This document shows, one piece after another, positions 7,674 to 16,405 of a stretch of DNA of 64,000 bases (its first letter is position 1; every line of letters begins with the position of its first letter). Source of the DNA: CAXXIC01 sp049315325 (GTDB taxonomy: Bacteria > Bacteroidota > Bacteroidia > Bacteroidales > UBA7332); assembly GCA_049315325.1 (NCBI GenBank), contig JBMOKJ010000001.1, positions 62,001 to 126,000 of the forward strand. The letters are read 5' to 3'. The position numbers and the translations under genes are program-made. A model generated the notes under the pieces. It was given only the letters and a program-made list of their open reading frames with translations, was not told where the DNA came from and did not search any database.

Positions 7674-9524
7674 TTATCCCTCCATTGTTTTAGTAAACAC
7701 ATCAACCAATTCAGTGGTAGTAAAAGGTTGTCCTTCTACTTTGTTGTATTGCAACACATCAAGTCCCGGAATTTGAGCTCTCAAATATCCTGCAAATTGG
7801 CCAGTATTTAATTCGCAAACCAACACTTTCTTGTACTTCTTCAGCACTTCGGCTGTGTTCGAAGGCATTGGATTGATGTATTGGAAATGAGCATAGGCCA
7901 AACTTTTCCCTTCGTCAATCATTTGATGTACTGCCGAGTGAAGGTGACCATAAGTTCCACCCCAACCAACAATCAATGTATCGGCAGTCACTTTGCCTTC
8001 AACCTCAAGTTGTGGAATATCAAGAGCTACTTTGGCAACTTTGGCATAACGTGTATCGGTCATTTTTTGGTGATTGGCGGCATCCATCGAAATAGAACTG
8101 GTAGTGTAATGCTTTTCGAGTCCACCAATGCGGTGTTCGAAACCCTCTACGCCGGGTCTTGCCCAATAGCGAACCAATGTATCTTCGTTTCGTTTGTAAG
8201 CTTTCCAACCCTCTTTGATTTCGTCTGTCACAAAAGGAGGCTTGATAGCTGGCATTGCATCAATATTTGGAATTCTCCATGCTGATGAACCGTTTGCAAT
8301 AAAACCGTCTGTCAATAAAATAACTGGAGTCATGTGCTCCAACGCAATTTTTGCAGCGTTAAATGCCATATCGAAGCAGTCGAGTGGCGATTTTGCGGCA
8401 ACTACTACAGCAGGGCTATCACCATTTCGACCATAAAGCGCTTGTAATAAATCTGATTGCTCAGTTTTTGTGGGCAATCCTGTAGATGGACCACCGCGTT
8501 GTACATCTACGATTACCAACGGAATCTCAGTCATCACAGCCAATCCAATAGCTTCGCCTTTCAGCGCAAGTCCCGGACCTGAAGTAGATGTGGCAGCCAA
8601 GTGACCTGCAAAACTTGCACCGATAGCGGAACAAATTGCTGCAATTTCGTCTTCACACTGAATAGCTTTAACACCCAAATTTTTGTGTTTTGCCAATTCG
8701 TGAAGCACATCAGTAGCTGGTGTGATAGGGTAACTTCCGAGGAAGAGAGGTAAATTAGCACGCTCAGCAGCAGCAATTAAGCCAAATGCCGTTGCACTGT
8801 TTCCATTTACGTCGCAGTAGATTCCTTTTTCTTGCTCGTTGGCTGCTTCGATGCGGTAAGTCGAAACCGAAGCATGCGTATTAGCTCCAAAGTTGAACCC
8901 ATCGTTCAACACTTTGATGTTTGCTTCGAGAATTGCAGGTTTTTTTGAAAATTTCTTTTCTAAGAAAGGTATTGCGCTTTCGAGTGGTCGGTTAAACAAC
9001 CAACAAACCAAACCAAGTGCAAACATATTCTTGGAACGCAGAACGCTTTTCGAGTCGAAACCACTGTTTTCGAGGCTATTCTTCACCAAAGAGGTAATGG
9101 GGCAAGAGACAATCTGAACGTTTGTGATTTTAAGCTCTTCGAATGGATTGTCAGTGAGAAAATCTGCTTTCTTCAAATCCTTATCGGTGAACGAATCTTC
9201 GTCGATAATGACTACCGAATGTGGTTGAAGATATCTGACATTGGTCTTGAGAGCGGCCGGATTCATTGCAACTAACACATCGGCTTTATCGCCAGGTGTC
9301 AATACATTTTTTCCTACTTGAACCTGAAACCCAGAAACGCCATTGAGGGTTCCTTGAGGTGCTCGCATTTCAGCGGGATAGTCAGGAAATGTTGATATTT
9401 CATTTCCAAGAGTTGCCGAAAGGTTGGAGAAAATATTACCCACTAACTGCATTCCGTCGCCAGAATCGCCAGAAAAGCGGATTACAACATGCTCCATTTC
9501 TTTCACTTTTTGTTGTACCGTCAT
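7674..9524 (-). CDS. korA: 2-oxoglutarate:ferredoxin oxidoreductase, fused gamma-alpha subunit
   Basis: A 616-residue protein in which an N-terminal gamma-type domain (FSGDSGDGMQLVGNIFS at about 18, PDYPAEMRAPQGT) is fused to the alpha (pyrimidine-binding) domain beginning near residue 245. The alpha landmarks are GSYPITPATDVLHEL, CEDEIAAICSAIGASFAG, TSTSGPGLALKGEAIG and RGGPSTGLPTKTEQSDL. This domain fusion is the standard KorA form in Bacteroidota. A minus-strand -7 box (TAACTTTG, 9642 to 9635) lies about 110 bases upstream. korB follows 3 bases later. Confidence 0.88.
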   Translation of the reverse strand: MTVQQKVKEMEHVVIRFSGDSGDGMQLVGNIFSNLSATLGNEISTFPDYPAEMRAPQGTLNGVSGFQVQVGKNVLTPGDKADVLVAMNPAALKTNVRYLQPHSVVIIDEDSFTDKDLKKADFLTDNPFEELKITNVQIVSCPITSLVKNSLENSGFDSKSVLRSKNMFALGLVCWLFNRPLESAIPFLEKKFSKKPAILEANIKVLNDGFNFGANTHASVSTYRIEAANEQEKGIYCDVNGNSATAFGLIAAAERANLPLFLGSYPITPATDVLHELAKHKNLGVKAIQCEDEIAAICSAIGASFAGHLAATSTSGPGLALKGEAIGLAVMTEIPLVIVDVQRGGPSTGLPTKTEQSDLLQALYGRNGDSPAVVVAAKSPLDCFDMAFNAAKIALEHMTPVILLTDGFIANGSSAWRIPNIDAMPAIKPPFVTDEIKEGWKAYKRNEDTLVRYWARPGVEGFEHRIGGLEKHYTTSSISMDAANHQKMTDTRYAKVAKVALDIPQLEVEGKVTADTLIVGWGGTYGHLHSAVHQMIDEGKSLAYAHFQYINPMPSNTAEVLKKYKKVLVCELNTGQFAGYLRAQIPGLDVLQYNKVEGQPFTTTELVDVFTKTMEG

Positions 9525-9737
9525 TTTACAATGTAATTTATGATGTCAAAAATTTAAGATTAGTAGATATTGCTTTCATCAGCCAAAATATGAATTTCAA
9601 ACTTAAAACTCTACATTTTAGCGAAAAATAAGCGCAAAGTTATAAAAACAATCTCATTCTAACTTAGAACCATTACAAAAAGAATGACATTTTTTCCTAT
9701 ATAATATTTTTTAGCTTTTAATATAACATTTTATAAA
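9525..9737. other. korA leader and promoter region
   Basis: AT-rich spacer. On the minus strand TAACTTTG at 9642-9635 fits the -7 box TAnnTTTG for korAB, giving a leader of about 100 nt. No riboswitch-like fold or additional gene was recognised. Confidence 0.45.
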
Positions 9738-9771
9738 TGAAAAACCTCTCTTCCATTGATTGGAAAAGAGG
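9738..9771 (-). terminator. Terminator of guaD
   Basis: CCTCTcTTCCA (9745-9755) pairs with TGGAAaAGAGG (9761-9771) with one internal mismatch and a 5-nt loop; on the minus strand it is followed by a T-run (plus-strand A-run at 9739-9744). It lies 57 bases after the guaD stop. Confidence 0.75.
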
Positions 9772-9827
9772 CCTTTTAGATAGATGGTTAATATAGTGGT
9801 TTGGTGTAAACCCAATAAAAAATGTGA

Positions 9828-10292
9828 TTAATATTTTATCTTCGATGTGTTTTGTCCCCAAAGAATAAACGGATGCTTGCGCTCATTTTCGGGCATTATC
9901 TTGAAAGGGATTATTCGTTCAGTATATGGTTTAGGAATTTCGTTGTAAATCAACGAATCGTCGAATCCAGCTTCGGCAGCATCATCGCGCGAAGCTGCAA
10001 AAAAGACATTATCGATTCGAGCCCAATAGATAGCCGAAAGACACATCGGACACGGTTCGCAACTCGAATAAATCGAACAACCCTCAAGATGAAAGGTGTT
10101 TAACGCTTTGCACGCTTCGCGAATAGCATTCACTTCGGCATGCGCTGTAGGGTCGTTTGTTTGAGTAACACTATTTCCTGTACGGGCTATGATTTTATTA
10201 TCCTTCACAATCACGGCACCAAAAGGGCCTCCGCCCTTCAAAACATTCTCAGAAGCCATTTTTATTGCTTCTTTCATAAACTCTGTGTGCAT
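9828..10292 (-). CDS. guaD: Guanine deaminase-type nucleoside/base deaminase
   Basis: A 154-residue cytidine-deaminase-fold enzyme. HAEVNAIREA supplies the zinc-binding His and catalytic Glu; PCPMC supplies the two zinc-binding Cys. The DPTAHAEVNAI spacing, the SCEPCPMCLSAIYWARIDNVFFAASRDDAAEAGFDD run and the total length match the GuaD group (guanine to xanthine) better than TadA, which modifies tRNA. The minus-strand -7 box TATATTTG at 10341-10334 supports the start at 10292. It stands alone, with its own terminator. Confidence 0.82.
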   Translation of the reverse strand: MHTEFMKEAIKMASENVLKGGGPFGAVIVKDNKIIARTGNSVTQTNDPTAHAEVNAIREACKALNTFHLEGCSIYSSCEPCPMCLSAIYWARIDNVFFAASRDDAAEAGFDDSLIYNEIPKPYTERIIPFKIMPENERKHPFILWGQNTSKIKY

Positions 10293-10333
10293 ATTTCTTT
10301 ATAACGTTGATTCTATATTTTATAATTATTTTA

Positions 10334-10341
10334 CAAATATA
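10334..10341 (-). promoter_or_regulatory. -7 box of guaD
   Basis: CAAATATA on the plus strand is TATATTTG on the minus strand, matching TAnnTTTG and lying 42 bases before the guaD start codon. Confidence 0.5.
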
Positions 10342-10439
10342 CTATTATTTTTATTTAAAATTGGAATTTAGAATCCTCTTTAATTATTATTACGATTTGT
10401 TTTAATCTCTCAATAAATTGGGGTGTTGATAATTCGTTT

Positions 10440-10469
10440 TTTGATTCCCATTAAAAAAGAATATTTTTG
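10440..10469 (+). promoter_or_regulatory. Promoter of topB
   Basis: TTTG (10440-10443) and TATTTTTG (10462-10469) are separated by 18 bp, close to the Bacteroidota -33/-7 pattern; the ATG of topB is 31 bases downstream. Confidence 0.6.
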
Positions 10470-10499
10470 TAGCGTCAAAAACCAATAGAAAAACCGAGA

Positions 10500-12524
10500 A
10501 TGAAAGTCTGTATTGCCGAAAAACCCAGTGTAGCTCGCGAAATTGCCCAGATATTGGGTGCCACGAACCGCAAAGACGGCTACATCGAGGGTAACGGCTA
10601 CCAGATTACTTGGACGTTTGGACACCTCTGCACACTCAAAGAACCACACGAATACCTCCCCGACTGGAAACAGTGGTCGCTCCATTTTCTGCCGATGATT
10701 CCACCGCGCTTCGGCATTCGGTTGATAGAGAACGACGGCTACGAAAAGCAGTTTCACATCATCGAAGGATTGGTGAAGAACGCCGAAATGGTGATCAACT
10801 GCGGCGATGCGGGGCAAGAGGGAGAGCTTATTCAGCAATGGGTGCTGCAACGGGCGCAATGCTCGTGTCCGGTCTATCGGCTGTGGATTTCGTCGCTAAC
10901 GGAAGAGTCTATTCGCGAGGGTTTTGCCAAATTGCACAAAGGCGAAGAGTTTCGCAGCCTCTACGAAGCCGGACTTTCGCGCGCAATCGGCGATTGGCTG
11001 TTGGGGATGAATGCTACTCGATTGTTTACCCTGAAATACGGACAAAACCGCGGCGTGCTCTCCATCGGTCGGGTGCAAACGCCTACACTCGCACTGATTG
11101 TCAACCGTCACCACGAAATAGCAAATTTCGTTCCCGAGCCTTATTGGGAATTGAAAACCATCTATCGAAACACCACGTTTTCGGCAGCCAAAGGGCGTTT
11201 CACGTCGCAAGAAGAGGGAATGCAGTTTCTCGATACGGTGCGCACTTCGCCGTTTTTTGTGACCGATATTACCACCAAGAAAGGCAATGAAGCGCCTCCG
11301 CGGCTGTTTGACCTCACCGCGCTTCAGGTGGAGTGCAACAGGAAATTTGGCTTCTCTGCCGACGAAACGCTGAAGCTGATTCAGTCTCTTTACGAAAAGA
11401 AAGTGACCACCTATCCGCGTGTCGATACCACGTTTCTGAGTGACGATATTTATCCAAAAATCCCCGCAACGCTGCAAGGTCTGAAAGATTATGCCGAACT
11501 GACTGCGCCGCTTTTAGCCACCAAAATTCCAAAATCTAAGAAGGTGTTCGACAACACGAAAGTGACCGATCACCACGCCATTATACCCACCGGAGTGCAT
11601 CCGGTGAATCTCAATACCGACGAGCGCAAGGTGTTCGACCTCATTGCCCGACGGTTTATCGCTGCGTTTTACCCCGATTGCAAAATTTCGACGACCACCG
11701 TGACGGGCGAAGTGGAGAAAATCGAGTTTAAGGTAAACGGAAAGCAGATTCTCGAACCGGGCTGGCGCGTGGTATTTGCCAAAGAAAAAGCTGACGAGAG
11801 CGAAAACAAAGAGTCGGATGATGAAGGAATTCTTCCCACTTTCGAAGCTGGCGAGAGTGGTCCGCACGAACCAACACTCGGCGAAAAGTGGACACAACCA
11901 CCCAAACCGTACACCGAAGCAACGCTTCTCCGCGCCATGGAGACAGCCGGTAAGCAGGTGGACGACGAAGAGCTGCGCGATGCGTTGAAGGAGAACGGAA
12001 TCGGTCGCCCCTCTACCCGTGCGGCAATAATCGAGACGCTCTTCAAACGCAACTACATCCGCAAAGAGAAGAAAAACCTGATGGCAACACCCACCGGCAT
12101 CGACTTGATTGGCGCCATCGATGTGGAATTGCTCAAATCGGTGGAACTCACCGGACAGTGGGAGAAGAAACTTCGCGAAATTGAGAAAGGCTCCTTCTCT
12201 GCCCGTCAGTTTATCGACGAACTCAAGGCGATGGTGACCGACGTTGTGGCACAGGTGAAAAACGACACCAGCCGCCGCACCGTCACTGTGGTAGAGAAGC
12301 CCTCTGAGCCTGCTGCAAAGGAAAAACCTGAACCCAAAGAAAAAAAAGAGCGTGCTCCCCGCGCGCCAAAAGCTCCCGCTGCTCCAACGCCGGAAGCTGC
12401 TGCTCACGATGCACCTCAACAGGAAATTTGTCCGCTATGCGGAAAAGGCACCGTTATCAAAGGCAAAACGGCCTTCGGTTGCTCGGAATGGAATAGTGGA
12501 TGTGGGTTTAGAAGGGTGTTTTGA
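10500..12524 (+). CDS. topB: DNA topoisomerase III
   Basis: A 674-residue type IA topoisomerase. It opens with the Toprim motif MKVCIAEKPSVAREIAQILGA and has NCGDAGQEGELIQQW (acidic Toprim pair). The catalytic tyrosine is Tyr305 in VTTYPRVDT; DHHAIIPTG and ENGIGRPSTRA are further type IA signatures. An alanine/proline-rich linker (about 590-640) joins a single C-terminal zinc-ribbon (CPLCGKG ... GCSEWNSGCGF). The enzyme decatenates single-stranded DNA. The last 69 coding bases and 7 bases past the stop are duplicated at 16406-16481, bracketing a four-gene island. The gene is clearly more G+C-rich than that island. Confidence 0.93.
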   Translation: MKVCIAEKPSVAREIAQILGATNRKDGYIEGNGYQITWTFGHLCTLKEPHEYLPDWKQWSLHFLPMIPPRFGIRLIENDGYEKQFHIIEGLVKNAEMVINCGDAGQEGELIQQWVLQRAQCSCPVYRLWISSLTEESIREGFAKLHKGEEFRSLYEAGLSRAIGDWLLGMNATRLFTLKYGQNRGVLSIGRVQTPTLALIVNRHHEIANFVPEPYWELKTIYRNTTFSAAKGRFTSQEEGMQFLDTVRTSPFFVTDITTKKGNEAPPRLFDLTALQVECNRKFGFSADETLKLIQSLYEKKVTTYPRVDTTFLSDDIYPKIPATLQGLKDYAELTAPLLATKIPKSKKVFDNTKVTDHHAIIPTGVHPVNLNTDERKVFDLIARRFIAAFYPDCKISTTTVTGEVEKIEFKVNGKQILEPGWRVVFAKEKADESENKESDDEGILPTFEAGESGPHEPTLGEKWTQPPKPYTEATLLRAMETAGKQVDDEELRDALKENGIGRPSTRAAIIETLFKRNYIRKEKKNLMATPTGIDLIGAIDVELLKSVELTGQWEKKLREIEKGSFSARQFIDELKAMVTDVVAQVKNDTSRRTVTVVEKPSEPAAKEKPEPKEKKERAPRAPKAPAAPTPEAAAHDAPQQEICPLCGKGTVIKGKTAFGCSEWNSGCGFRRVF

Positions 12525-12531
12525 GGCGTGA
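12456..12531 (+). repeat. 76-bp direct repeat, left copy (topB 3' end, att-like)
   Basis: Bases 12456-12531 are identical over all 76 positions to 16406-16481. The left copy is the native end of topB including its TGA stop (12522-12524) and 7 following bases. Upstream of the perfect block the similarity continues for about 8 bases with two differences, both silent in the topB frame (ACC/ACT Thr, GTT/GTC Val). This is what integration into the 3' end of a gene leaves behind when the incoming element carries a related topB terminus. Confidence 0.9.
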
Positions 12532-12533
12532 AC

Positions 12534-13391
12534 CTAATTTGCTATTACTCTAATCTCGTTCAGCAGTCGAACCTCTTCAATTGCACACAGTCGATGCCAC
12601 AATTCTGAACCAGTTATTGAGTCATAGCAATCACTTGCTTTAATTGCTAATATTTGCGATTTATACTTTGAGTAGAACTGATAACAATCCCAATCGCCTA
12701 ATATTAACTCATTGTTTATTATCAACTTCCAATCCCATTTATCAATATATTTGTCAATAATCTCCTGAGAAAGCAAGAATGAATGTTCGGATAGAATCTC
12801 CCAATCCCATTTAGATTCAAACCGTTCAAATAACTCGTTATCAAAAACTTCTCTTTCTTGATGATTGCAAAAAAGATGAAAAGTAAGGACGCGCCAATCA
12901 ATTCTTTCTTGATATTTTTCAATCATCGGAATAGTCCATTCAAATTTTAACTTATAATCAGGCTGATGTATTCCATACAAAGAGCAACCGTTATTCCCTG
13001 ACAATATAGACCAATCCCATTTGTCGATGTATTTATCAATAAACTCTTCACTCCAAGGCAAAATCTTACTTTGTGAAATTGCAGACCAATGCCATTTTAA
13101 TTGAAACTTTTCAAACATTTCTACATCAAAGCTATTCTTGTCAGAAAAAATTACCCATGATAAAATTTGCCAATGTATAAAGTCTTCATACTTTATAAGC
13201 ATTGAGGTCGTCCAATTGATGCTGCTATTCCCTGATAACTTTTGCCAATCCCATTTTGAAAGGTACTTGTCAATTAGCTCTTCACTCCAATCCAGCTCAG
13301 AACTGCTTGAAAGAGATTGCCAAACTTCGTTTTCTCTAATCAAATCGAAAAAAGCTTCGAATGCATTTTGATTGTCTGCTGATCTTGTCAT
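12534..13391 (-). CDS. W-rich repeat protein of unknown function, 285 residues
   Basis: I do not know the family. The protein is built from about six imperfect repeats of roughly 35-45 residues, each centred on a K-W-D-W-x-x-L/I-S block preceded by E-x-I-D-K-Y-I-D (for example IDKYIDKWDWSILSGN, FERFESKWDWEILSEH, IDKYIDKWDWKLIINN). Such spaced tryptophan repeats suggest a helical or solenoid binding scaffold. The start at 13391 (MTRSADNQNAFEAFF) is preferred over an upstream in-frame start at 13493. The stop lies 3 bases inside the 76-bp repeat boundary, so it is the extreme left gene of the island and the last gene of its minus-strand operon. Confidence 0.7.
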   Translation of the reverse strand: MTRSADNQNAFEAFFDLIRENEVWQSLSSSSELDWSEELIDKYLSKWDWQKLSGNSSINWTTSMLIKYEDFIHWQILSWVIFSDKNSFDVEMFEKFQLKWHWSAISQSKILPWSEEFIDKYIDKWDWSILSGNNGCSLYGIHQPDYKLKFEWTIPMIEKYQERIDWRVLTFHLFCNHQEREVFDNELFERFESKWDWEILSEHSFLLSQEIIDKYIDKWDWKLIINNELILGDWDCYQFYSKYKSQILAIKASDCYDSITGSELWHRLCAIEEVRLLNEIRVIAN

Positions 13392-13501
13392 AAATTCATA
13401 GTATATATTCCACAAAAATAGACGACAGCTGTGCCAAAAAGAGGCATAAGGACAATAAAAAACCTGCCAAATGACAAGTTTTGGTGCTTTCAAAGATGAC
13501 T

Positions 13502-14710
13502 CTACACAAAATCTGAAATAATACCCTCAACTATCTGATGAATCAAAACTTTCCTTCTATCCTCATCTACCATTTCTTTAACTAAAGACTCATTAAATAG
13601 ATTAAAATTGATATCAATTTTTGAATTTTCGGATGTATTTATTTTCAGATACATTGGCTTAGTATTTGGTAGATATTTCAGGACACAGCCATTTCCATTT
13701 AAAGCAATTCTGATTTCTGAACGATCTACATTAAATTTGATTCCATAAGTTAAATTTTTCTTTTTCGCTTTCTCTTTGTAATAATGCCAAATAAGAGAAT
13801 CATGTCCAAGAAGATTATATTCAGGTATAATATTACTAATAATTTCTCTTTCCCTTAACGCCCCTAACTCCTTTTCCAATTCTAACCAAAAAGACTGTTG
13901 TATTTTTGCTTTTATATGATTTACAAAATTTGAATCTGAAACATACTTATGTGTTTTAGGGTAATTACTAATATTCACATGACCTTTAAGAATTGAGACT
14001 ACATTTATATCTGAGGACATTACATAATCAGTTATTTGTCTCCAGATTTTATTAGTCTTAATAATTTCACAATATTGGCTTATACTATCCATAAGCCTAT
14101 ACATAGAATTACACTCTTTTTTACATTCCTCAAGCCATCCTAATATATCTTTTTCATAAGATAAAAGATGGTAATCTATATTACCACAACTATATTCTGA
14201 TGCATTTTTCCCATTAAGAGTCAAATAAATTAACTCAAAATCATTGATTTTGTTATCAGTAATTAAAGACTTCCCGTAATTACTATACCTTATAAGTTGT
14301 TTCTCTTGATCTTCTGCATTGATTTTGTTTTCTATTATTATTAATTTATCTTGAAACTCAATCACAATATCAATTCGACCACCAGTTTCTTTATTTTTGG
14401 ATATTTCTCCTATTTCTCTTTCAATTATCTTTCCTTTTAGTTTTATTGAATCTACACCATTTATCCAGCTTTCTTTATTTATTTGCTTTAAAAATAGTCG
14501 TAAAAATTTATCTCCCTGACCATGTTTAGATGTTGAATTAGGATTTAACAAATCGCCAATAATTCTAGAATGACTCAGCTCGCTGCTTTCAGCACCAATT
14601 ATTTTTAGAAGATTGAAATTTTGCCCATTCTTTCTTTTGTTTAAACTTTCAACTTCCTGGGTTTGGAGTATTTCTTCAATTTTGTCCAAAAAAATAAATT
14701 CATTTTCCAT
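13502..14710 (-). CDS. PD-(D/E)XK nuclease-superfamily protein (PF14281-like)
   Basis: A 402-residue protein with an intact PD-(D/E)XK core: GGRIDIVIEF (Asp114), then IIIENKI (Glu127 and Lys129), followed by DQEKQLIRYSNYG, the usual helix after the core. The upstream HSRIIGDLLNPNSTSKHGQGD block (47-67) is the N-terminal signature of the PDDEXK_4 family, in which the H-S-x-x-L/I-x-x-L-L-x-P motif precedes the nuclease. The remaining 200 residues are unrecognised. Activity as a DNA or RNA nuclease is inferred from the intact catalytic residues. It is very AT-rich compared with topB and lies between an exported protein gene (14 bp upstream) and the W-repeat gene. Confidence 0.8.
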   Translation of the reverse strand: MENEFIFLDKIEEILQTQEVESLNKRKNGQNFNLLKIIGAESSELSHSRIIGDLLNPNSTSKHGQGDKFLRLFLKQINKESWINGVDSIKLKGKIIEREIGEISKNKETGGRIDIVIEFQDKLIIIENKINAEDQEKQLIRYSNYGKSLITDNKINDFELIYLTLNGKNASEYSCGNIDYHLLSYEKDILGWLEECKKECNSMYRLMDSISQYCEIIKTNKIWRQITDYVMSSDINVVSILKGHVNISNYPKTHKYVSDSNFVNHIKAKIQQSFWLELEKELGALREREIISNIIPEYNLLGHDSLIWHYYKEKAKKKNLTYGIKFNVDRSEIRIALNGNGCVLKYLPNTKPMYLKINTSENSKIDINFNLFNESLVKEMVDEDRRKVLIHQIVEGIISDFV

Positions 14711-14724
14711 TTTTATATTTTAAG

Positions 14725-15357
14725 TTATGAATATTTTCTTCCTAAATTCTTTATTTTCTTTCCGTTAACATCAAACAAACAATCTTGCCAATACCTACAC
14801 CAAGAACCTTTTGTACATTGAGAGAACGTCACTTGAACCTCAACACTCCCATTGCTACGAATATCTCTCAAATCTCCTGCATGGAAGAAGTAAATATTCT
14901 TTTTCGAAAATGAATAATAATGAATCGCTGCGCTAACAACCCATGCCGTGGCTTGAAAATAAATCCGGTCTTCGTTTGGCGAAAGCATAATTTTCTCAAT
15001 TTCTCCCAAACAATTAAATGGATAATCATACGATCTGGCATAAGATATTGGCGTACTAATTGCTGAATTGTTTTCTGATGCCTCTACAAGAATTGTTTCT
15101 TTTTTTGTTGCGAAATCATATCGTATTATCTGTGAAAGGTACAATGACTTTCGATAGCGCAAATATATCATAAACTTTTTGCTTTTGGATATCAGTGGCA
15201 TTGTATCCATTTTTGCTTTCGTAATCTGGATTAAATGATGCTCATCATCTTGAAGAAAAATATTTCTATCACAAACAAAAGCATTTGTAATCTTCTTCGA
15301 ACTGCTATCTAGTGGAATAACCATCACTAAAAAGAACAAAATTTGCTTGACGTTCAT
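14725..15357 (-). CDS. Exported hypothetical protein, 210 residues
   Basis: A short hydrophobic N-terminus (MNVKQILFFLVMVIPLDSSS) looks like a signal peptide, followed by a soluble part rich in aromatic and charged residues. Segments such as SKSKKFMIYLRYRKSLYLSQIIRYD and SPNEDRIYFQATAWVVSAAIHYYSF resemble blades of a beta-propeller (WD40/TolB-like), but the repeat is too degenerate to claim. Two cysteines near the C-terminus (FSQCTKGSWCRYWQDCLFD) may be paired. It lies 13 bp after the WYL gene and 14 bp before the nuclease gene, so it is part of the operon; its role is unknown. Confidence 0.65.
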   Translation of the reverse strand: MNVKQILFFLVMVIPLDSSSKKITNAFVCDRNIFLQDDEHHLIQITKAKMDTMPLISKSKKFMIYLRYRKSLYLSQIIRYDFATKKETILVEASENNSAISTPISYARSYDYPFNCLGEIEKIMLSPNEDRIYFQATAWVVSAAIHYYSFSKKNIYFFHAGDLRDIRSNGSVEVQVTFSQCTKGSWCRYWQDCLFDVNGKKIKNLGRKYS

Positions 15358-15370
15358 ATTGACTGCTTTT

Positions 15371-16255
15371 CTAATTATACCTATTCAACATCTTCTCTAC
15401 AGTCGTTTTTAGTTCTATTCTCAGCTTCTCGGGCGATAAAACTTCTATAAACTCTCCTTGCGAAAGCAACATCTGCATCAAGTCGAACGTGGGCGAAACA
15501 AACAGTGAAAAAACGGAATAATCGGGAGTTGTCTCAATCTCCTCCTGTGAGTGGTGACGAGGTAATGCGCGCCAATATTTCATTTGATTCTGAAACACTT
15601 TGATAGTAATTGTTTGAGGAGGTTGGTCGCCTTTGATAATGCCGTAATTGTGAAGGAAGAATTCTTGTGGATCGAAATCTTTTGGCAATGCAAAAGTATG
15701 GTCTGTGGGCGATAGCGACTTTATACGGTCGAGAGCATAAATCTTCACTTTCTTGTGAGACGGACAGTGAGCAATTATGTACCAAATCTGCTTGAAGAGT
15801 TTAACGAAATAAGGTTCAATCTCGATTGTGTATGAGTTTTCGTTCCAATGTGGCTGGTATTCCATTAATAGAGTTTTTTCATCTCTCATAGACTGGATGG
15901 TAATACTTAGAAATTTCTGACCCGACGGAACATTTTCGAGTTGTATTCTATCACGTAGTGATTTACTCTCGGTGAGGAGATTACTAATGGTGAAATTTGA
16001 GATTAACCAATTTTGTACGTTTCCATTTTCTAACTCCTCTTCATTTTCGATATAGTATTGATACGATTTGTTGCACAGAATATCAATGCCAAACGTATCT
16101 GAAATGGCAATTCTGTGGTTGTGGAATGTTTTCAAGGGAATCTCTTTTTCTCTTTTTCTACACCATTTCTCATTTATTTCTTGAAATGTTAGTTTGCCGT
16201 TTTGGTGTATCGTTTCCACCAACCAAACGTATCTGCTAAATAGGTCTTTTGCCAT
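15371..16255 (-). CDS. WYL-domain transcriptional regulator (wHTH-WYL-WCX)
   Basis: A 294-residue regulator. Residues 1-60 form a winged HTH (LTFQEINEKW ... IPLKTFHNHRIAISDTFGIDI). Residues about 118-190 are a WYL domain with IEPYFVKLFKQIWYIIAHC and IYALDRI, and the rest is a WCX-like extension (TIKVFQNQMKYWRALPRHHSQEEI). This architecture is that of BrxR/CapW-type regulators, many of which repress phage-defence operons until a ligand, possibly a nucleotide or nucleic acid, binds the WYL domain. Being first gene of the four-gene minus-strand operon and preceded by an inverted repeat overlapping its promoter region (16292-16310), it is likely autoregulatory. That regulatory role is inference. 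Confidence 0.85.
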   Translation of the reverse strand: MAKDLFSRYVWLVETIHQNGKLTFQEINEKWCRKREKEIPLKTFHNHRIAISDTFGIDILCNKSYQYYIENEEELENGNVQNWLISNFTISNLLTESKSLRDRIQLENVPSGQKFLSITIQSMRDEKTLLMEYQPHWNENSYTIEIEPYFVKLFKQIWYIIAHCPSHKKVKIYALDRIKSLSPTDHTFALPKDFDPQEFFLHNYGIIKGDQPPQTITIKVFQNQMKYWRALPRHHSQEEIETTPDYSVFSLFVSPTFDLMQMLLSQGEFIEVLSPEKLRIELKTTVEKMLNRYN

Positions 16256-16274
16256 AGTGTTTAGTTTTATATTG

Positions 16275-16310
16275 CAAACTTAACTCTAAGATATGCCATT
16301 TTATGACATA
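16275..16310 (-). promoter_or_regulatory. Promoter and inverted-repeat operator of the WYL operon
   Basis: On the minus strand TAAGTTTG (16282 to 16275) fits the -7 box and would start transcription about 15 bases before the WYL start codon. Just upstream, TATGCCAT (16292-16299) and ATGACATA (16303-16310) form a 7-of-8 inverted repeat with a 3-bp spacer, placed where a repressor would block the promoter. The WYL protein is the obvious candidate ligand. Confidence 0.55.
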
Positions 16311-16349
16311 GGTTGTAGTTTTCACTCAAAATGTTATAACTTTCTTCAC

Positions 16350-16390
16350 TCATCCCCCCATTTTCTTATTCGGTCAGAAAAAATTGTGCA
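16350..16390. repeat. 41-bp dispersed repeat, copy A
   Basis: Forty of 41 bases match 26194-26234. The block contains six consecutive C, then ATTTTCTTATTCGGTCAG, then six A and TTGTGCA. In the other copy it is the region just upstream of, and including, the -33 TTG of a TonB-receptor promoter; here the sequence 20 bp further on is not a -7 box but the topB-derived repeat, so this copy appears to be a decapitated promoter at the island edge. Confidence 0.8.
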
Positions 16391-16405
16391 TAGATGTGCA
16401 CTGTC

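Noticed and set aside
10410..10859. Minus-strand frame over the topB promoter and start
   Set aside because: Antisense shadow of topB, whose motifs and -33/-7 boxes are clear.
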